From assembly GCA_027050775.1 (NCBI GenBank), contig JALUBH010000018.1:45156-109155 (forward strand): 64,000 bases of DNA, given 5' to 3'. The stretch comes from Campylobacteraceae bacterium. Its GTDB lineage: Bacteria > Campylobacterota > Campylobacteria > Campylobacterales > Sulfurospirillaceae. This document shows positions 19,566 through 29,794 of this stretch, in pieces; within the stretch, counting starts at the first letter, position 1; the number at the start of each line of letters is the position of its first letter. The notes beneath the pieces are model-generated. The model saw only the letters and a program-made list of their open reading frames with translations, did not search any database and had not been told where the DNA came from. Both the position numbers and the translations under genes were made by a program.

Positions 19566-19608
19566 AGGTCAGTTACATAGATATAAAGTCTTAAGTGGGG
19601 TCTTAAAA

Positions 19609-20340
19609 ATGCTTGAAACAATATTATTAGCGGGTGCAGCAGGAGCAGCTCTTCCTTCTTGGTTTTGGGGAGCTACACACCATAATAAAAAGAGGGAAGA
19701 ATTGTCTTTTCACATTAAAATCGCTCAATCTCTAGGACACGCGGCAGCCATCAGGGACCATGGAACTGGTGCGCACAATTTTAGGGTGACATATATGTCA
19801 AGTATTATTGGTGAAGCATTAAATCTAAAGAAGAAATCATTACAAGCATTGATGAAAGGTGCATTTTTACATGATATTGGGAAAATTGGTATCCCCGATA
19901 AAATACTTTTAAAAAATGGTCCACTTAATGATAAAGAGTGGGAAACCATGAAGCTTCATACAATATTGGGCAAAGAACTCATCGAAGATATGCCTTGGTT
20001 TGATGATGCCATGGATGTTATCATACACCATCATGAAAGATTTGACGGCACTGGTTATCCATATGGTCTCAAAGGAGAAAATATCCCTCTAAATGCCCGT
20101 ATTTTTGCCATTATTGATGTTTTTGATGCTCTAATGTCAACTCGTCCATACAAAAAAGCTTTTTCGTATAATGATTCTTTAACAATTATGAAAAATCATG
20201 TTAACACACACTTTGATCCGAAAATACTAGGGAAATTTTTTATATATGCTCCGGATTTTTCAGATACGATATCAAATAATTCGATAGAGGATTTAAAATT
20301 AAAATTAATAGAAAGACGAAAAAAAATATTTGGTTTATAA
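19609..20340 (+). CDS. HD-GYP domain protein (putative cyclic-di-GMP phosphodiesterase)
   Basis: A 243-residue protein with an N-terminal hydrophobic segment (LLAGAAGAALPSWFWG) that may anchor it in the membrane, followed by an HD-GYP domain. The signature is complete: LHDIGKIGIPD, the third helix metal His in MKLHTILG, then HHHERFDGTGYP and later DVFDALMSTRPYK. Family members hydrolyse cyclic di-GMP. No sensor domain is present, so activity may be controlled by localisation. An upstream in-frame GTG (19561) would add residues encoded by a dispersed repeat, so ATG 19609 is preferred. Confidence 0.92.
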   Translation: MLETILLAGAAGAALPSWFWGATHHNKKREELSFHIKIAQSLGHAAAIRDHGTGAHNFRVTYMSSIIGEALNLKKKSLQALMKGAFLHDIGKIGIPDKILLKNGPLNDKEWETMKLHTILGKELIEDMPWFDDAMDVIIHHHERFDGTGYPYGLKGENIPLNARIFAIIDVFDALMSTRPYKKAFSYNDSLTIMKNHVNTHFDPKILGKFFIYAPDFSDTISNNSIEDLKLKLIERRKKIFGL

Positions 20341-20372
20341 CTAACCTTATACACTTATAAATTGGGGCAAAA

Positions 20373-21146
20373 ATGATAAACAAACTTATAGACATGGTTA
20401 AAGATGCAGGTGTTATCTTTAAAGAGGGTTATAACAGTAAAAAATATATAGAATTTAAGGGCAAAAAAGACCTTGTGACACAATACGATAAAAACATAGA
20501 AAAATTTTTGATAGAGCAATTCTCGTCAACTTTTAAAGATTTTAATATCATCGCGGAAGAGTCGGATAATAGCAAAATAAAATTCAAAGATTCTATCATA
20601 ATAGATCCGATAGACGGAACTACAAATTTTGTAAACAAAGTGCCACATTGTGCTATCTCAATCGGTGTTTACATAGAGAAAAAACCGTATATAGGTATCG
20701 TCTATAATCCTGTATTAAATGAACTTTATAGAGCAGAAGCAGGAGGTGGCGCATATCTCAATGATATACTATTGGAAGTTAGTGACGATGATAATTTTCA
20801 AACTTCTCTTATATCTACAGGATTTCCATATACTTCTGCCACAAATAGTGATGATCTGAATTGGGTTATCAAAAACTTAAAAAAGATTTTACCAAAATGT
20901 CAAGATATAAGAAGACTCGGTAGTGCTTCTATCGACCTGTGTATGGTGGCAAATGGAGTTTATGAAGGATACTATGAGATAAATCTAAAACCATGGGATG
21001 TTGGTGCCGGAATGTTGATTTTGCAAGAAGCAGGCGGTAAAGTTACAAATGCTTACAATAAACCATACGATATGTTTAATGACAGATGTATTGTTGCAAG
21101 CAATGGTAAAATACACGACAAATTAATATCTTATCTAAAAGACTAA
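20373..21146 (+). CDS. Inositol monophosphatase family protein (SuhB/CysQ-like)
   Basis: A 257-residue Mg-dependent, Li-sensitive type phosphatase. Metal-binding motifs are the Glu in IIAEESDN, DPIDGTTNFVNKVP at about 75-88, and the C-terminal PWDVGAGMLILQEAGG at about 208-223. Substrates in the family include inositol-1-phosphate, fructose-1,6-bisphosphate, PAP and histidinol phosphate; the sequence alone does not choose. It follows the HD-GYP gene by 32 bp, probably on the same transcript, which ends at the hairpin at 21160. Confidence 0.93.
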   Translation: MINKLIDMVKDAGVIFKEGYNSKKYIEFKGKKDLVTQYDKNIEKFLIEQFSSTFKDFNIIAEESDNSKIKFKDSIIIDPIDGTTNFVNKVPHCAISIGVYIEKKPYIGIVYNPVLNELYRAEAGGGAYLNDILLEVSDDDNFQTSLISTGFPYTSATNSDDLNWVIKNLKKILPKCQDIRRLGSASIDLCMVANGVYEGYYEINLKPWDVGAGMLILQEAGGKVTNAYNKPYDMFNDRCIVASNGKIHDKLISYLKD

Positions 21147-21159
21147 AGTCTTGGGGTTC

Positions 21160-21185
21160 GGAGACTGAATATACAGTCTCCTTTT
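21160..21185 (+). terminator. Intrinsic terminator after the inositol-monophosphatase gene
   Basis: Perfect 8-bp stem GGAGACTG / CAGTCTCC with a 6-base loop (AATATA), directly followed by TTTT on the plus strand. It separates this gene from the convergent rplQ. Confidence 0.85.
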
Positions 21186-21189
21186 GAAG

Positions 21190-21540
21190 TTATACTAACT
21201 CTAAAAATGCCATAGAAGCTGCATCGCCTCTTCTATTTCTTGTTTTTATTATTCTTGTATAGCCACCATTTCTCTCAATATACTTTGGTGCTATCTCCTC
21301 TACTAGTTTCTTAGTACACTCTTTGTCTTGTAAAGCTGCAAATACAGCTCTGTGAGCATTGGAGTCACCCTTGCCTGCTCTTGTAACTAACTTCTCTATA
21401 AATCCTCTAAGCTCTTTTGCTTTAGGTAGAGTTGTCTCAATTTTTTCATATTTTATAATTGCGATTGCCAGGTTTTTCAAAAGCGCACCTCTATGTGTAG
21501 AAGTACGGCCTAGCTTTCTATATCCATGCTTATGTCTCAT
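21190..21540 (-). CDS. rplQ: 50S ribosomal protein L17
   Basis: 116 residues beginning [25 protein letters not shown], the family signature, and ending with the [20 protein letters not shown] block. Last gene of the alpha operon, 2 bp after rpoA. Confidence 0.98.
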   Translation of the reverse strand: MRHKHGYRKLGRTSTHRGALLKNLAIAIIKYEKIETTLPKAKELRGFIEKLVTRAGKGDSNAHRAVFAALQDKECTKKLVEEIAPKYIERNGGYTRIIKTRNRRGDAASMAFLELV

Positions 21541-21542
21541 TT

Positions 21543-22556
21543 TTAGCCCTCATTCATTTCAGATTTTAAATCTTGAATTTTTTCTTTTAGCACATCTTTT
21601 GTCCCGTCTTGAAATTCAAAACCAATAGGAAATTCTAAATCTTCCATCACTTGTTTTATCTCTTCAAGAGATTTTTTTCCAAGATTTTTTAAGTTTTTCA
21701 ATTCAGTTTCATCCATTAGTGCTAATTCACCGATATACTTGATTGAAGCTCTATCTAAACAGTTAAAGCTACGAGCACTTAGATTCAAATCATCAATGCT
21801 TTGTAAAAGTTTGCCAAACTCGACACCAATACTTTCACTCTCATCATCCGTTGCTACCTCGATATCCAACAAACCGTTAAATACAGACATTTGTGAATAC
21901 ATAGCCTCCAAAGAGTTTCTAAAGGCAGTCAATGGTGGAATAAGCCCGTCAGTTTCAACTGTAAAAATTACTTTTTCAAAGTTTGGATTATCTTCTACAA
22001 GTACATTCTCTATATCGTACACAGCTTTTTTGACTGGTGTAAAAAAGCCATCCAATGCTATATAGCCCGCATCCAAATCTTCTCTAATATTTTCGCTAGG
22101 AACATATCCTATACCTTTTTCAACTATAACAGAAAAGTTCAGTTCTGCATCTTCATTTATAGTACAAAAGTAATTTTCCGGTGTAACTATCTCAACCTGC
22201 TCGTTGTTAAGATCACTCCCCCTTATCTCTTTTGGCCCGCTAAATGAGTAATTTAAAACAACTCTATCTTCGTCATTAATAATTTTGAAGCGGATATTTT
22301 TAAGATTAATGATAAAAAGTGCAACATCTTCCAACATGCCCCTTATACTATCAAATTCGTGAGTTACACCCTCTATTTTTACAGCTATAGGAGCAAATCC
22401 AACGGTTGAACTGAACAATAGTCTTCTTAAAGGATGAGCTAGTGTCACTCCAAAACCTGATTCAAATGGATATGCTATCACTTTAATCTTATTTTTAGAG
22501 ACATTCTCTACTTCGATCTCCGTTGGCATATATGCTGATGTTTTTATACTATTCAT
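21543..22556 (-). CDS. rpoA: RNA polymerase alpha subunit
   Basis: Assembly scaffold of RNA polymerase, 337 residues, full length. The N-terminal dimerisation domain has [23 protein letters not shown] (about 33-55) and [13 protein letters not shown]; the C-terminal domain that contacts UP elements and activators has [22 protein letters not shown] and [14 protein letters not shown]. Lies in the alpha operon between rpsD and rplQ. Confidence 0.98.
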   Translation of the reverse strand: MNSIKTSAYMPTEIEVENVSKNKIKVIAYPFESGFGVTLAHPLRRLLFSSTVGFAPIAVKIEGVTHEFDSIRGMLEDVALFIINLKNIRFKIINDEDRVVLNYSFSGPKEIRGSDLNNEQVEIVTPENYFCTINEDAELNFSVIVEKGIGYVPSENIREDLDAGYIALDGFFTPVKKAVYDIENVLVEDNPNFEKVIFTVETDGLIPPLTAFRNSLEAMYSQMSVFNGLLDIEVATDDESESIGVEFGKLLQSIDDLNLSARSFNCLDRASIKYIGELALMDETELKNLKNLGKKSLEEIKQVMEDLEFPIGFEFQDGTKDVLKEKIQDLKSEMNEG

Positions 22557-22573
22557 AATGCTACCTACCTAAC

Positions 22574-23200
22574 TTATTTAGAGTATAGCTCAACGATTAA
22601 TCTCTCTTCAATCGGTATTACTACTTCTTCACGGTCGGGAATTCTTGTAAAAATTCCAAAAGCTTTGTTTGTATCTATATCAACCCATGGTACGATACCT
22701 GTTTGTGCAGTTAATTCTAATGCACGAACAATTTGAGGGTTATTTTTTGATTTTTCTCTAACTTCTACCTTGTCACCAGCTTTTACTCTGTATGAAGGTA
22801 TATCTACTTTTTTGCCATTAACCAACACATGGCCATGTGTTACTAATTGACGAGCAAATCTTCTTGTTGTTGCAAAACCCATACGATACGCAACATTATC
22901 AAGTCTTCTCTCGATCAAAAGTATGAGATTTGTACCTGTATTTCCCTCTGTTTTATTAGCATCTGAAAATAGTCTTCTAAACTGTTTTTCAGAAACACCA
23001 TACATAAATTTCGCTTTTTGTTTTTCTCTTAACTGCAATCCGTATTCACTGATTTTTGTTCTTCTTTGACCGTGTTGTCCAGGCGCATAAGGTCTCTTAT
23101 CAAGTGCACTTTTGCCAGCAAGTCTTCTCTCACCTTTAAGAGCCAGGCTCACACCTAATCTTCTCTCAAGCTTTTCAACTGGTCCTCTATATCTTGCCAT
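22574..23200 (-). CDS. rpsD: 30S ribosomal protein S4
   Basis: 208 residues from ATG 23200 ([17 protein letters not shown]). An in-frame TTG at 23212 would add four residues encoded by the ribosome-binding site GGGAGAAAAG, so it is rejected as the start. Contains the S4-type RNA-binding block [35 protein letters not shown]4 lacks the zinc-finger Cys motif at its N-terminus here (Cys-minus form). S4 often autoregulates the alpha operon; I did not identify the target. Confidence 0.97.
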   Translation of the reverse strand: MARYRGPVEKLERRLGVSLALKGERRLAGKSALDKRPYAPGQHGQRRTKISEYGLQLREKQKAKFMYGVSEKQFRRLFSDANKTEGNTGTNLILLIERRLDNVAYRMGFATTRRFARQLVTHGHVLVNGKKVDIPSYRVKAGDKVEVREKSKNNPQIVRALELTAQTGIVPWVDIDTNKAFGIFTRIPDREEVVIPIEERLIVELYSK

Positions 23201-23254
23201 CTTTTCTCCCAATTTTATACATAATTAATACTATGAGGTAACTCTATTTTAGAA

Positions 23255-23647
23255 TTAAACTCTTCTTCTTTTTGGAGGCCTACAACCATTATGCGGTAAT
23301 GGAGTTATATCTTTTAGAAAAGTTACTCTTATACCCTCATAAGCACCTACACTTTTGACTGCAGTTTCACGACCGCTTCCAGGACCTTGAACTTTGATTC
23401 CAAGCTCTTTGATTCCATGTTCTTTTGCTTTTGCCAATGCATCATCAACTGCTTGTTGAGCTGCATATGGAGTTGACTTTTTGCTACCTTTAAAACCAAG
23501 GCTACCGGCACTACTCCAAGCAATAACATTTCCCATCTCATCAGTTACAGTCACAACAGTGTTATTGAATGTTGCTGATATAAAAACTATACCTTTAGCA
23601 ATATTTTTCTTAACGACTTTTTTTCTAGCTACTTTTCTTTTTGCCAT
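23255..23647 (-). CDS. rpsK: 30S ribosomal protein S11
   Basis: 130 residues with a basic N-terminus and the conserved [24 protein letters not shown] block and C-terminal [15 protein letters not shown]. Lies between rpsM (19 bp) and rpsD. Confidence 0.98.
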   Translation of the reverse strand: MAKRKVARKKVVKKNIAKGIVFISATFNNTVVTVTDEMGNVIAWSSAGSLGFKGSKKSTPYAAQQAVDDALAKAKEHGIKELGIKVQGPGSGRETAVKSVGAYEGIRVTFLKDITPLPHNGCRPPKRRRV

Positions 23648-23665
23648 CTGTTTCCCTTTGAGACT

Positions 23666-24034
23666 CTAATTAGCTTTTGCGCCGACGGTTCGTTTCTTAC
23701 CTTTTCGTGTACGCGCATTAGTTTTTGTTTTTTGACCTCTAACAGGAAGTCCTCGTCTATGTCTTAGACCTCTATAGCTTCCCATATCCATCAATGCTTT
23801 AATATTCATGGCAACTTCTTTTCTTAAGTCACCCTCAACTGCATAGTTTTTTTGTAATTCGTTACGGATAGAAGCTATCTCTTCTTCACTTAACTCACTT
23901 GCTCTTTTGTCATAAGAAATGCCTGTAGCATTGAGTATCGCTCTTGAGCTAGTTAAGCCTACACCGTAGATGTATGTTAAAGCATACTCTACTCTTTTTT
24001 TGTTTGGAAGGTCTACACCTGCAATTCTTGCCAT
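23666..24034 (-). CDS. rpsM: 30S ribosomal protein S13
   Basis: 122 residues starting [26 protein letters not shown] and ending with the basic [21 protein letters not shown] tail that reaches the decoding centre. Follows rpmJ by 2 bp. Confidence 0.98.
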   Translation of the reverse strand: MARIAGVDLPNKKRVEYALTYIYGVGLTSSRAILNATGISYDKRASELSEEEIASIRNELQKNYAVEGDLRKEVAMNIKALMDMGSYRGLRHRRGLPVRGQKTKTNARTRKGKKRTVGAKAN

Positions 24035-24036
24035 GG

Positions 24037-24150
24037 TTATCCTTGTCTCTGTTTATGTTTTGGATTTACACAAATGACTCTAACGACACCTTTTCGTTTG
24101 ATCACTTTGCATTTATCGCACATCTTCTTTACAGAAGGTCGTACTTTCAT
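24037..24150 (-). CDS. rpmJ: 50S ribosomal protein L36 (zinc-binding form)
   Basis: A 37-residue protein read by hand from ATG 24150 to the TAA at 24039-24037. It begins [20 protein letters not shown] and ends [13 protein letters not shown]. The zinc ligands C11, C14, C27 and H32 are present (CxxC, C, H), so this is the zinc form. It is too short for automatic ORF cut-offs. It sits between infA and rpsM in the alpha operon. Confidence 0.97.
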   Translation of the reverse strand: MKVRPSVKKMCDKCKVIKRKGVVRVICVNPKHKQRQG

Positions 24151-24228
24151 TTTTCAGCCTTTGTCTGTTTTTTCCACTCTGTTACCAAGTAAACTGTCAC
24201 AGGTTTAGCGATGTTTTGCCATACCAAC

Positions 24229-24258
24229 AATTGAAAAAATAGTGGTTTTTTTTCAATT
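24229..24258. other. AT-rich inverted repeat between infA and rpmJ
   Basis: AATTGAAAAAA (24229-24239) and TTTTTTCAATT (24248-24258) around an 8-base loop, inside the 163-bp gap upstream of rpmJ. In the minus-strand sense it could fold in the leader of rpmJ-rpsM and may mark a promoter or attenuation point separating the spc and alpha transcripts. Confidence 0.45.
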
Positions 24259-24313
24259 CTTCTTCACACAGTTTTACAAAAGGTATGAATTATACCCAAA
24301 TTAAGCTAATAAT

Positions 24314-24532
24314 TTACTTATATCGATATGTAATTCTACCCTTGTCTAAGCTATAAGGTGTCAATTCAACCTTAACTTTGTCTCCTGGCATTATCTTTAT
24401 ATAATGCATCCTCATCTTTCCAGCTATGTGACATAAAATCACATGGTTGTTTTGAACTTCAACTTTAAAAGTTGCATTTGGCAATGCTTCTATAACTTTA
24501 CCATCTATCTCAATCACATCTGCTTTCGCCAT
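24314..24532 (-). CDS. infA: Translation initiation factor IF-1
   Basis: 72 residues, full length: [25 protein letters not shown], the S1/OB-fold protein that fills the ribosomal A site during initiation. Ribosome-binding site AGGAGGTAAA precedes the ATG. Unusually, a tandem structured repeat (24541-24684) lies directly upstream. Confidence 0.98.
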   Translation of the reverse strand: MAKADVIEIDGKVIEALPNATFKVEVQNNHVILCHIAGKMRMHYIKIMPGDKVKVELTPYSLDKGRITYRYK

Positions 24533-24540
24533 TTTACCTC

Positions 24541-24684
24541 CTATTTAACTGTCATCTTGATTAGGAAGTGAATTCCTAAACAATTCACACGCTACTAAAG
24601 CTTCGCTTGTCAGCGAGAACTTCTATTTAACTGTCATCTTGATTAGGAAGTGAATTCCTAAACAATTCACACGCTACTAAAGCT
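24541..24684 (-). repeat. Tandem structured repeat upstream of infA (two copies)
   Basis: Two identical 62-bp direct repeats (24541-24602 and 24623-24684), period 82 bp. Each contains a hairpin with arms TTAGGAA and TTCCTAA (24561-24567/24573-24579 and 24643-24649/24655-24661) around a five-base loop that reads TTCAC on the minus strand, and a conserved GCTTTAGT. On the minus strand the second, infA-proximal unit runs into AAATAGGAGGTAAAATG, that is straight into the ribosome-binding site. Related copies lie upstream of aroC (42199-42357) and of the small gene ending at 57854. In all cases the orientation relative to the downstream gene is the same. Confidence 0.8.
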
Positions 24685-24733
24685 AAACCTTGCGGCCGCA
24701 TGACTTTAATTTATGCCTCTATTGCTTATCATA

Positions 24734-25492
24734 CTATTCAACAGAGAGTATCTCTGCTTTATTATTTACTATCGCTACACAATGTTCATAGTGGCTTCCT
24801 CTTAGTCCGTCACTTGATGTGACAGACCACTTGTCACCTAATATCTTTGCTTCGCTTTCTCTTTGGCATATCATTGGCTCTAAACAAAAAACCATACCAT
24901 TTTTTATCTTCGGTCCCTGTTTAGGGTTGTGTCCCTCTAGGTAATTTGGAATTTCTGGTTCTTCATGTGGTTTTCTACCTATACCATGACCGCAAAAACT
25001 TCTGAGTGGCACAAAACCTCGAGAAAGTATAAAGTTTTCTAGCTCATAACTCAACTCTTTAAATCTCATACCGGCTTTTATCAAACTAATCGCATGGTAC
25101 AAGGCATCTTTTGAGCAAGCTATAAGCTCTTCATCCTCTCTTGAGATTTTACCAACACCCATAGTTATAGCGGCATCACCATACCAACCATCTATCTTGC
25201 TTCCGATATCAAGTCCTAAAATATCACCCTCTTTAATCCTATAATCAGTCGGTATTCCATGGATAATAACTTCATTTACAGAGGTGCATACACCTGCAGG
25301 AAAACCATAGAGTCCTTTAAACGCGGGAATTGCATTTTGTGAGAGTATATAGTCTTCACCCAGAGCATTTATCTCCAAAAGAGACATGCCTGAGTGAACT
25401 TCTTTTTCTAAGTAGTTTAATGTTTTAGCTACTATCTTATTTGCCGCTGATAATTTTTGTATATCTTTTTGGCTCTTAAGAGATATTGCCAC
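24734..25492 (-). CDS. map: Methionine aminopeptidase, type I
   Basis: Removes the N-terminal Met from nascent proteins; 252 residues. Metal ligands are visible in LGLDIGSKIDGWYGDAAITMGVG (two Asp), SFCGHGIGRKPHEEPEIPNY (His) and MVFCLEPMICQ (Glu), with the final Glu near HYEHCVAIV upstream region. The N-terminal SH3-type extension of other classes is absent. The start codon overlaps the secY stop by 1 bp, and the gene is within the spc operon, as is usual in Campylobacterota. Adenylate kinase, often here in other bacteria, is absent. Confidence 0.97.
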   Translation of the reverse strand: MAISLKSQKDIQKLSAANKIVAKTLNYLEKEVHSGMSLLEINALGEDYILSQNAIPAFKGLYGFPAGVCTSVNEVIIHGIPTDYRIKEGDILGLDIGSKIDGWYGDAAITMGVGKISREDEELIACSKDALYHAISLIKAGMRFKELSYELENFILSRGFVPLRSFCGHGIGRKPHEEPEIPNYLEGHNPKQGPKIKNGMVFCLEPMICQRESEAKILGDKWSVTSSDGLRGSHYEHCVAIVNNKAEILSVE

Positions 25493-26754
25493 TACAAGCC
25501 TACCGCGCTTAGAGTTTCGTATTTGCTCATATATACCTGAGCTTCTATCTTTCTCATAGTATCAAGTGCGACTTGAACCACAATCAAAACAGCAGTTCCA
25601 CCAAAATAGAACGGTACTCCCATAAATTTTACCAAAACCCATGGCAGAGTTGAGATAAGCCCAAGATAGATAGCTCCCCAAAATGTCAATCTACTTGCTA
25701 CATCATTTAAAAAATCTGCAGTATGAATTCCAGGTCTAACACCCGGTATAAAACCACCTTGTTTTTTCAAATTTTCTGAAATATCTTTTGCATTAAATAC
25801 TATGGAAGCATAAAAATATGAAAAGAAGATAACAAATAAAAATGTCAAAACATTAAATACATAGCTACCTGGACTTAAAAAGTCCTTAATGCTAAGCACT
25901 ATTGGATTTGTACTAGCCTGAAGCAGGGTTGATGGAAACATTAGAATTGCACTTGCAAAAATAGGAGGAATAACACCACTTAGGTTTACTTTTATAGGAA
26001 CATAGTTCATTATCCTCTTATGCTGATTTTGCATCATCACTTTTCTTGAATACGAAATAGGCACTCTTCTCTCGCCCATCTCTACATAGATGATGACCCC
26101 CACCGTCACCAGTATCACCACCAGCATCGCAATTACGACTAAAAAGTTAAGTTCACCTGTATTTACAAGATTTATAGTGCCGCCTATCGCATGAGGAATA
26201 CCTGAGACGATTCCTGCAAAAATGATTAAGCTGATACCGTTTCCTATACCTCTTTGAGTAATTTGCTCACCTATCCACATAAGGAGCATAGTCCCAGTTA
26301 GCATAGAAGCTGCTGCGATCGCCATAAATGCACCTCTATCGATCATAACAGCACTCTCACCACCGCGACCTGTAAGACTTCCAAGTCCTATAGATACACC
26401 AATGGCTTGAACGATAGTGATACCGATTGTGGCATAACGAATGATTTGCATATACTTAGTCATTCCGTCTCTCTCTTTTTTCATTTTACCTAGAGATGGA
26501 AAAGTAGCTGCAAGGAGTTCCATTACGATTGAGGCGGTGATATAAGGCATAATTCCTAATGATATTATACTTAGTCTCTTAGCTGCATTTCCACTAAACA
26601 TGTTAAACATACCTAATGCATTTGAGCTATTTGAGTCAAAAAACTCTTTTACAACATCTAAATTCACACCAGGAACAGGCACATAAGCCATGATCCTGTA
26701 TGCAAAGATGAAACCCAAAGTAATTAAAATTTTTTTAGTAAGATCTTTACTCAT
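25492..26754 (-). CDS. secY: Protein translocase subunit SecY
   Basis: Core of the inner-membrane Sec channel, 420 residues with ten hydrophobic segments. Conserved parts include MAYVPVPGVNLD, LGIMPYITASIVMELL (lateral gate region), QRGIGNGISLIIFAGI, ERRVPISYSRK and the C-terminal GVRPGIHTADFLN. Located in the spc operon between rplO (48 bp) and map. Confidence 0.98.
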   Translation of the reverse strand: MSKDLTKKILITLGFIFAYRIMAYVPVPGVNLDVVKEFFDSNSSNALGMFNMFSGNAAKRLSIISLGIMPYITASIVMELLAATFPSLGKMKKERDGMTKYMQIIRYATIGITIVQAIGVSIGLGSLTGRGGESAVMIDRGAFMAIAAASMLTGTMLLMWIGEQITQRGIGNGISLIIFAGIVSGIPHAIGGTINLVNTGELNFLVVIAMLVVILVTVGVIIYVEMGERRVPISYSRKVMMQNQHKRIMNYVPIKVNLSGVIPPIFASAILMFPSTLLQASTNPIVLSIKDFLSPGSYVFNVLTFLFVIFFSYFYASIVFNAKDISENLKKQGGFIPGVRPGIHTADFLNDVASRLTFWGAIYLGLISTLPWVLVKFMGVPFYFGGTAVLIVVQVALDTMRKIEAQVYMSKYETLSAVGL

Positions 26755-26802
26755 CTTATAGTCTCCTTTTCAAAGATTTTACATCTTTGAAATTTTGTTG
26801 TT

Positions 26803-27207
26803 TCATCTATTGATTCCGCTGTAAACTACATTTTCGTCTTTGATTTTAGATGCCAAATCTTTAGCACCCTTACCAATAAGCTTTACTTGTTTTACAGAAT
26901 TTGCTATCTTATGAATACTTCTGAGTGTATCCATAGTAATCTCTTCAAGAGTAGCAACTGTTTTTATTTTTTCTACATTTATCACATAAGGCTTAACTAA
27001 TCCAGAATAGAATCCAACTTTTGGAAGTCTTCTTTGGAGCGGTTGTTGTCCACCCTCAAATCCTCTTTTTATACTATAACCTGTACGAGATTTTTGACCA
27101 TTTGCACCTCTGCTTGCTGTTTTACCCATACCAGATCCTTGGCCACGGCCTTTTCTCTTTGTTTTATGAGTTGAGTTAACTGCCGGTGTTAAATTATCTA
27201 ATGCCAT
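26803..27207 (-). CDS. rplO: 50S ribosomal protein L15
   Basis: 134 residues with the Gly/Arg-rich N-terminus [29 protein letters not shown]. It follows rpsE by 14 bp with no rpmD (L30) gene between, a loss shared by Campylobacterota. Confidence 0.97.
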   Translation of the reverse strand: MALDNLTPAVNSTHKTKRKGRGQGSGMGKTASRGANGQKSRTGYSIKRGFEGGQQPLQRRLPKVGFYSGLVKPYVINVEKIKTVATLEEITMDTLRSIHKIANSVKQVKLIGKGAKDLASKIKDENVVYSGINR

Positions 27208-27221
27208 AATTCAGACCCCCT

Positions 27222-27665
27222 CTAACTTTTTAACATACTAAGAGCTTTAAGAGTTGCTCTTACGACATTTGAAGGATTATTTGAACCCAATGACTTAGTC
27301 AAAATATCTTTTATTCCAGCTAGCTCAACTACAGGACGAGTTGCACCACCAGCGATGATACCAGTACCCTCACTTGCCGGCTTAAGTAGAATTCTACTTG
27401 CATTGAATTTAACCTCTACATCATGTGCTATGGTTGAGCCTTTGATATTTACTTCCATAATATTTTTGAAAGCATCATCTACGGCTTTTTTGATCGCGTT
27501 TGGAACCTCTTTGGCTTTACCAAATCCGTATCCAACAAGTCCTTTTTTGTTGCCAACTACCACAAGAGCAGTAAATCTAAATCTTCTACCACCTTTGACA
27601 ACTTTTGTTACACGACCAATGTTCACGATAACTTCTTCAAACTCTTCTCTATTATATTTTTCCAT
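27222..27665 (-). CDS. rpsE: 30S ribosomal protein S5
   Basis: 147 residues. Contains the double-stranded-RNA-binding block [42 protein letters not shown] and the C-terminal [25 protein letters not shown]. Between rplR and rplO. Confidence 0.98.
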   Translation of the reverse strand: MEKYNREEFEEVIVNIGRVTKVVKGGRRFRFTALVVVGNKKGLVGYGFGKAKEVPNAIKKAVDDAFKNIMEVNIKGSTIAHDVEVKFNASRILLKPASEGTGIIAGGATRPVVELAGIKDILTKSLGSNNPSNVVRATLKALSMLKS

Positions 27666-27681
27666 TATATCGTTCCTTTAT

Positions 27682-28038
27682 TTACAGTGTAATACCGTTG
27701 TCTCTAAGGCCTTGTGCAAAAGCAGCCACAACTCCATGATAGAGGTATCCATTTCTATCAAATACTACCTTGTTCAAATCTTTAGACTTCAAAGTTTCAG
27801 CAAATACTTTAGCAAGCTCGCTTGCTCCTTCTTTATTTGCTTTAAGTCCCAATTTGTTACCATCTACGCTTGCAAGTGTTACGCCATTTACATCATCAAT
27901 CGCTTGAGCATATACTGCTCTGTTTGATTTAAATATAGAGACTCTCACCAACTCACTCGTACCGAAAATTTTAGCTCTTACTCTTCTTTTACGCTTAGCT
28001 CTTAAATTTAACTTGCGTTTTAAAATATTTTGTCTCAT
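27682..28038 (-). CDS. rplR: 50S ribosomal protein L18
   Basis: 118 residues, basic N-terminus for 5S rRNA binding, and the conserved [31 protein letters not shown] core and [28 protein letters not shown] C-terminus. Nine bp after rplF. Confidence 0.97.
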   Translation of the reverse strand: MRQNILKRKLNLRAKRKRRVRAKIFGTSELVRVSIFKSNRAVYAQAIDDVNGVTLASVDGNKLGLKANKEGASELAKVFAETLKSKDLNKVVFDRNGYLYHGVVAAFAQGLRDNGITL

Positions 28039-28046
28039 TTTAACCT

Positions 28047-28583
28047 CTATTTCTTAGCTGTTTTTCCGGCTTTGCGGATAATAACTTCATCAGAATACTT
28101 AACACCCTTGCCTTTATATGGCTCAGGTGGTCTGAAAGCTCTAACCTCTGCAGCCACTTGACCGACAACTTGTTTGTCATCGCCCTTGATTGTTATAAGA
28201 TTTTTTTCTACTACAACACTTAAATCTTTTGGAAATTCATAATTTATAGGATGAGAAAATCCAAGTTGAAGTTCAAGAGTATTGCCTTTTACAGCAGCTC
28301 TGTAACCAACCCCATTAATCTCTAGTTTCTTAACAAAACCATCAGTTAATCCTACTATGATATTTTGACTAAGTGCTCTGTAAGTTCCCCAAAAAGCACT
28401 ATCTTTTCTATCATCACTTTTAGGTGAAAAAACGATATTTCCATCTTCTATTTTTACAACAACATTTCCTTTAGTGTCCAACTCTTTTTGAACACTGCCT
28501 TTTTTAAATACCAATACCTGAGCATTAAGTTTAACTTCAACACCATTTGGTATATTTACTGGTTGTTTTCCAATACGAGACAT
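28047..28583 (-). CDS. rplF: 50S ribosomal protein L6
   Basis: 178 residues starting [17 protein letters not shown], with the C-terminal [28 protein letters not shown] signature. Slightly larger gap (73 bp) from rpsH than elsewhere in the operon. Confidence 0.98.
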   Translation of the reverse strand: MSRIGKQPVNIPNGVEVKLNAQVLVFKKGSVQKELDTKGNVVVKIEDGNIVFSPKSDDRKDSAFWGTYRALSQNIIVGLTDGFVKKLEINGVGYRAAVKGNTLELQLGFSHPINYEFPKDLSVVVEKNLITIKGDDKQVVGQVAAEVRAFRPPEPYKGKGVKYSDEVIIRKAGKTAKK

Positions 28584-28656
28584 TTTTTTCCTTTTACTTG
28601 TCTACGATAAGTCTACATCTTAAAATGGATATCGAATACCATAAAAAGAAAACTTC

Positions 28657-29052
28657 TTACCAAATACTACAAAGAAGTTCGCCACCAAGCCCTGCTTTGT
28701 GTGCTTCTTCATTGCTAAGTACACCTTTTGATGTACTAACCACTATAGTTCCATAACCGTTTTTAAAGCGTTTCATATCATCTTTGCCTTTATAAACTCT
28801 TCTTCCCGGCTTTGATATTTTCTTTACTTCAGTTATGACACTTTTGCCATTGTTGTCATACTTGATAACAACTTTTATGAACTTTTTATTTCCGTCTTTT
28901 ACGACATTAAAGCTCTCTATATAGCCTTTGTCCTGAAATACAACCATAACTGCTTCTACGAGTTTTGAGTGCATAAGAGTTGTAACATCCAACTTTCTCA
29001 TGGCAGCATTTCTGATTCTTGTTATAGAATCCGATACGAGATCATTTATCAT
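28657..29052 (-). CDS. rpsH: 30S ribosomal protein S8
   Basis: 131 residues: [20 protein letters not shown] and the C-terminal [32 protein letters not shown]. In other bacteria S8 represses the spc operon by binding its mRNA. Confidence 0.98.
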   Translation of the reverse strand: MINDLVSDSITRIRNAAMRKLDVTTLMHSKLVEAVMVVFQDKGYIESFNVVKDGNKKFIKVVIKYDNNGKSVITEVKKISKPGRRVYKGKDDMKRFKNGYGTIVVSTSKGVLSNEEAHKAGLGGELLCSIW

Positions 29053-29061
29053 TATATTTCC

Positions 29062-29247
29062 TTACCAACTTGCTTTTTTGAGTCCTGGAATCAGACCCTC
29101 ATTTGCCATTTTTCTAAGACAAATTCTACATATACCGAAATCTCTGTAAACAGAGTGTGGACGACCACAGATTTGACATCTAGTGTATGCTCTTGTACTA
29201 AATTTGGCTTTTCTCTTTGCCTTAGCTATCATTGATTTTTTTGCCAT
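29062..29247 (-). CDS. rpsN: 30S ribosomal protein S14, zinc form
   Basis: 61 residues, the short type Z form, with zinc ligands in [22 protein letters not shown]. Lies between rplE (1 bp) and rpsH (9 bp). Confidence 0.98.
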   Translation of the reverse strand: MAKKSMIAKAKRKAKFSTRAYTRCQICGRPHSVYRDFGICRICLRKMANEGLIPGLKKASW

Positions 29248-29248
29248 C

Positions 29249-29794
29249 TTAACGACCCTTTGCGAATGGTAGCCCGATTAACTCAAGAAGCTTAAAGGCT
29301 TTCTTGTCATCAGCGGCTGTTGTTACAATAGTGATATTCATACCGTGAGTTTTAAGTATATCATCATACTCAACCTCAGGGAACATCAACTGCTCATCTA
29401 AACCAAAGTTATAGTTTGCTCTACCGTCAAATCCATTTCTTGGAAGACCACGGAAATCCTTCACACGAGGAAGTGCAACTGCGATTAATTTATCTAAAAA
29501 CGCATACATATTCTCGCCTCTTAGCGTAACTTTTACGCCAACAGGATATCCTTCTCTAACTTTGAAACCCGCTACTGATTTTTTAGCTACTGTTATCACA
29601 GCTTTTTGTCCTGCTATCAAAGAGATAGTGTCAACTATATTTTGTATAATCTTGTTATCTTTTCCCTCTTCTCCAGCACCAACGCTTATAACAATCTTTT
29701 CAACTGCAGGTATCAACATAGGGTTTTTAATATCAAACTCTTTTACTAATGCGTCTTTAATCTCCGCACTGTATCTTGCTTTTAATCTATTCAT
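29249..29794 (-). CDS. rplE: 50S ribosomal protein L5
   Basis: 181 residues with 5S rRNA-binding blocks [21 protein letters not shown] and [24 protein letters not shown]. Start overlaps the rplX stop by 1 bp. Confidence 0.98.
   Translation of the reverse strand: MNRLKARYSAEIKDALVKEFDIKNPMLIPAVEKIVISVGAGEEGKDNKIIQNIVDTISLIAGQKAVITVAKKSVAGFKVREGYPVGVKVTLRGENMYAFLDKLIAVALPRVKDFRGLPRNGFDGRANYNFGLDEQLMFPEVEYDDILKTHGMNITIVTTAADDKKAFKLLELIGLPFAKGR

Noticed and set aside
24541..24684. Tandem repeats as a possible CRISPR array
   Set aside because: Only two units, each with an internal hairpin and an SD-like end, spacer-like part is only 20 bp and no cas genes are near.
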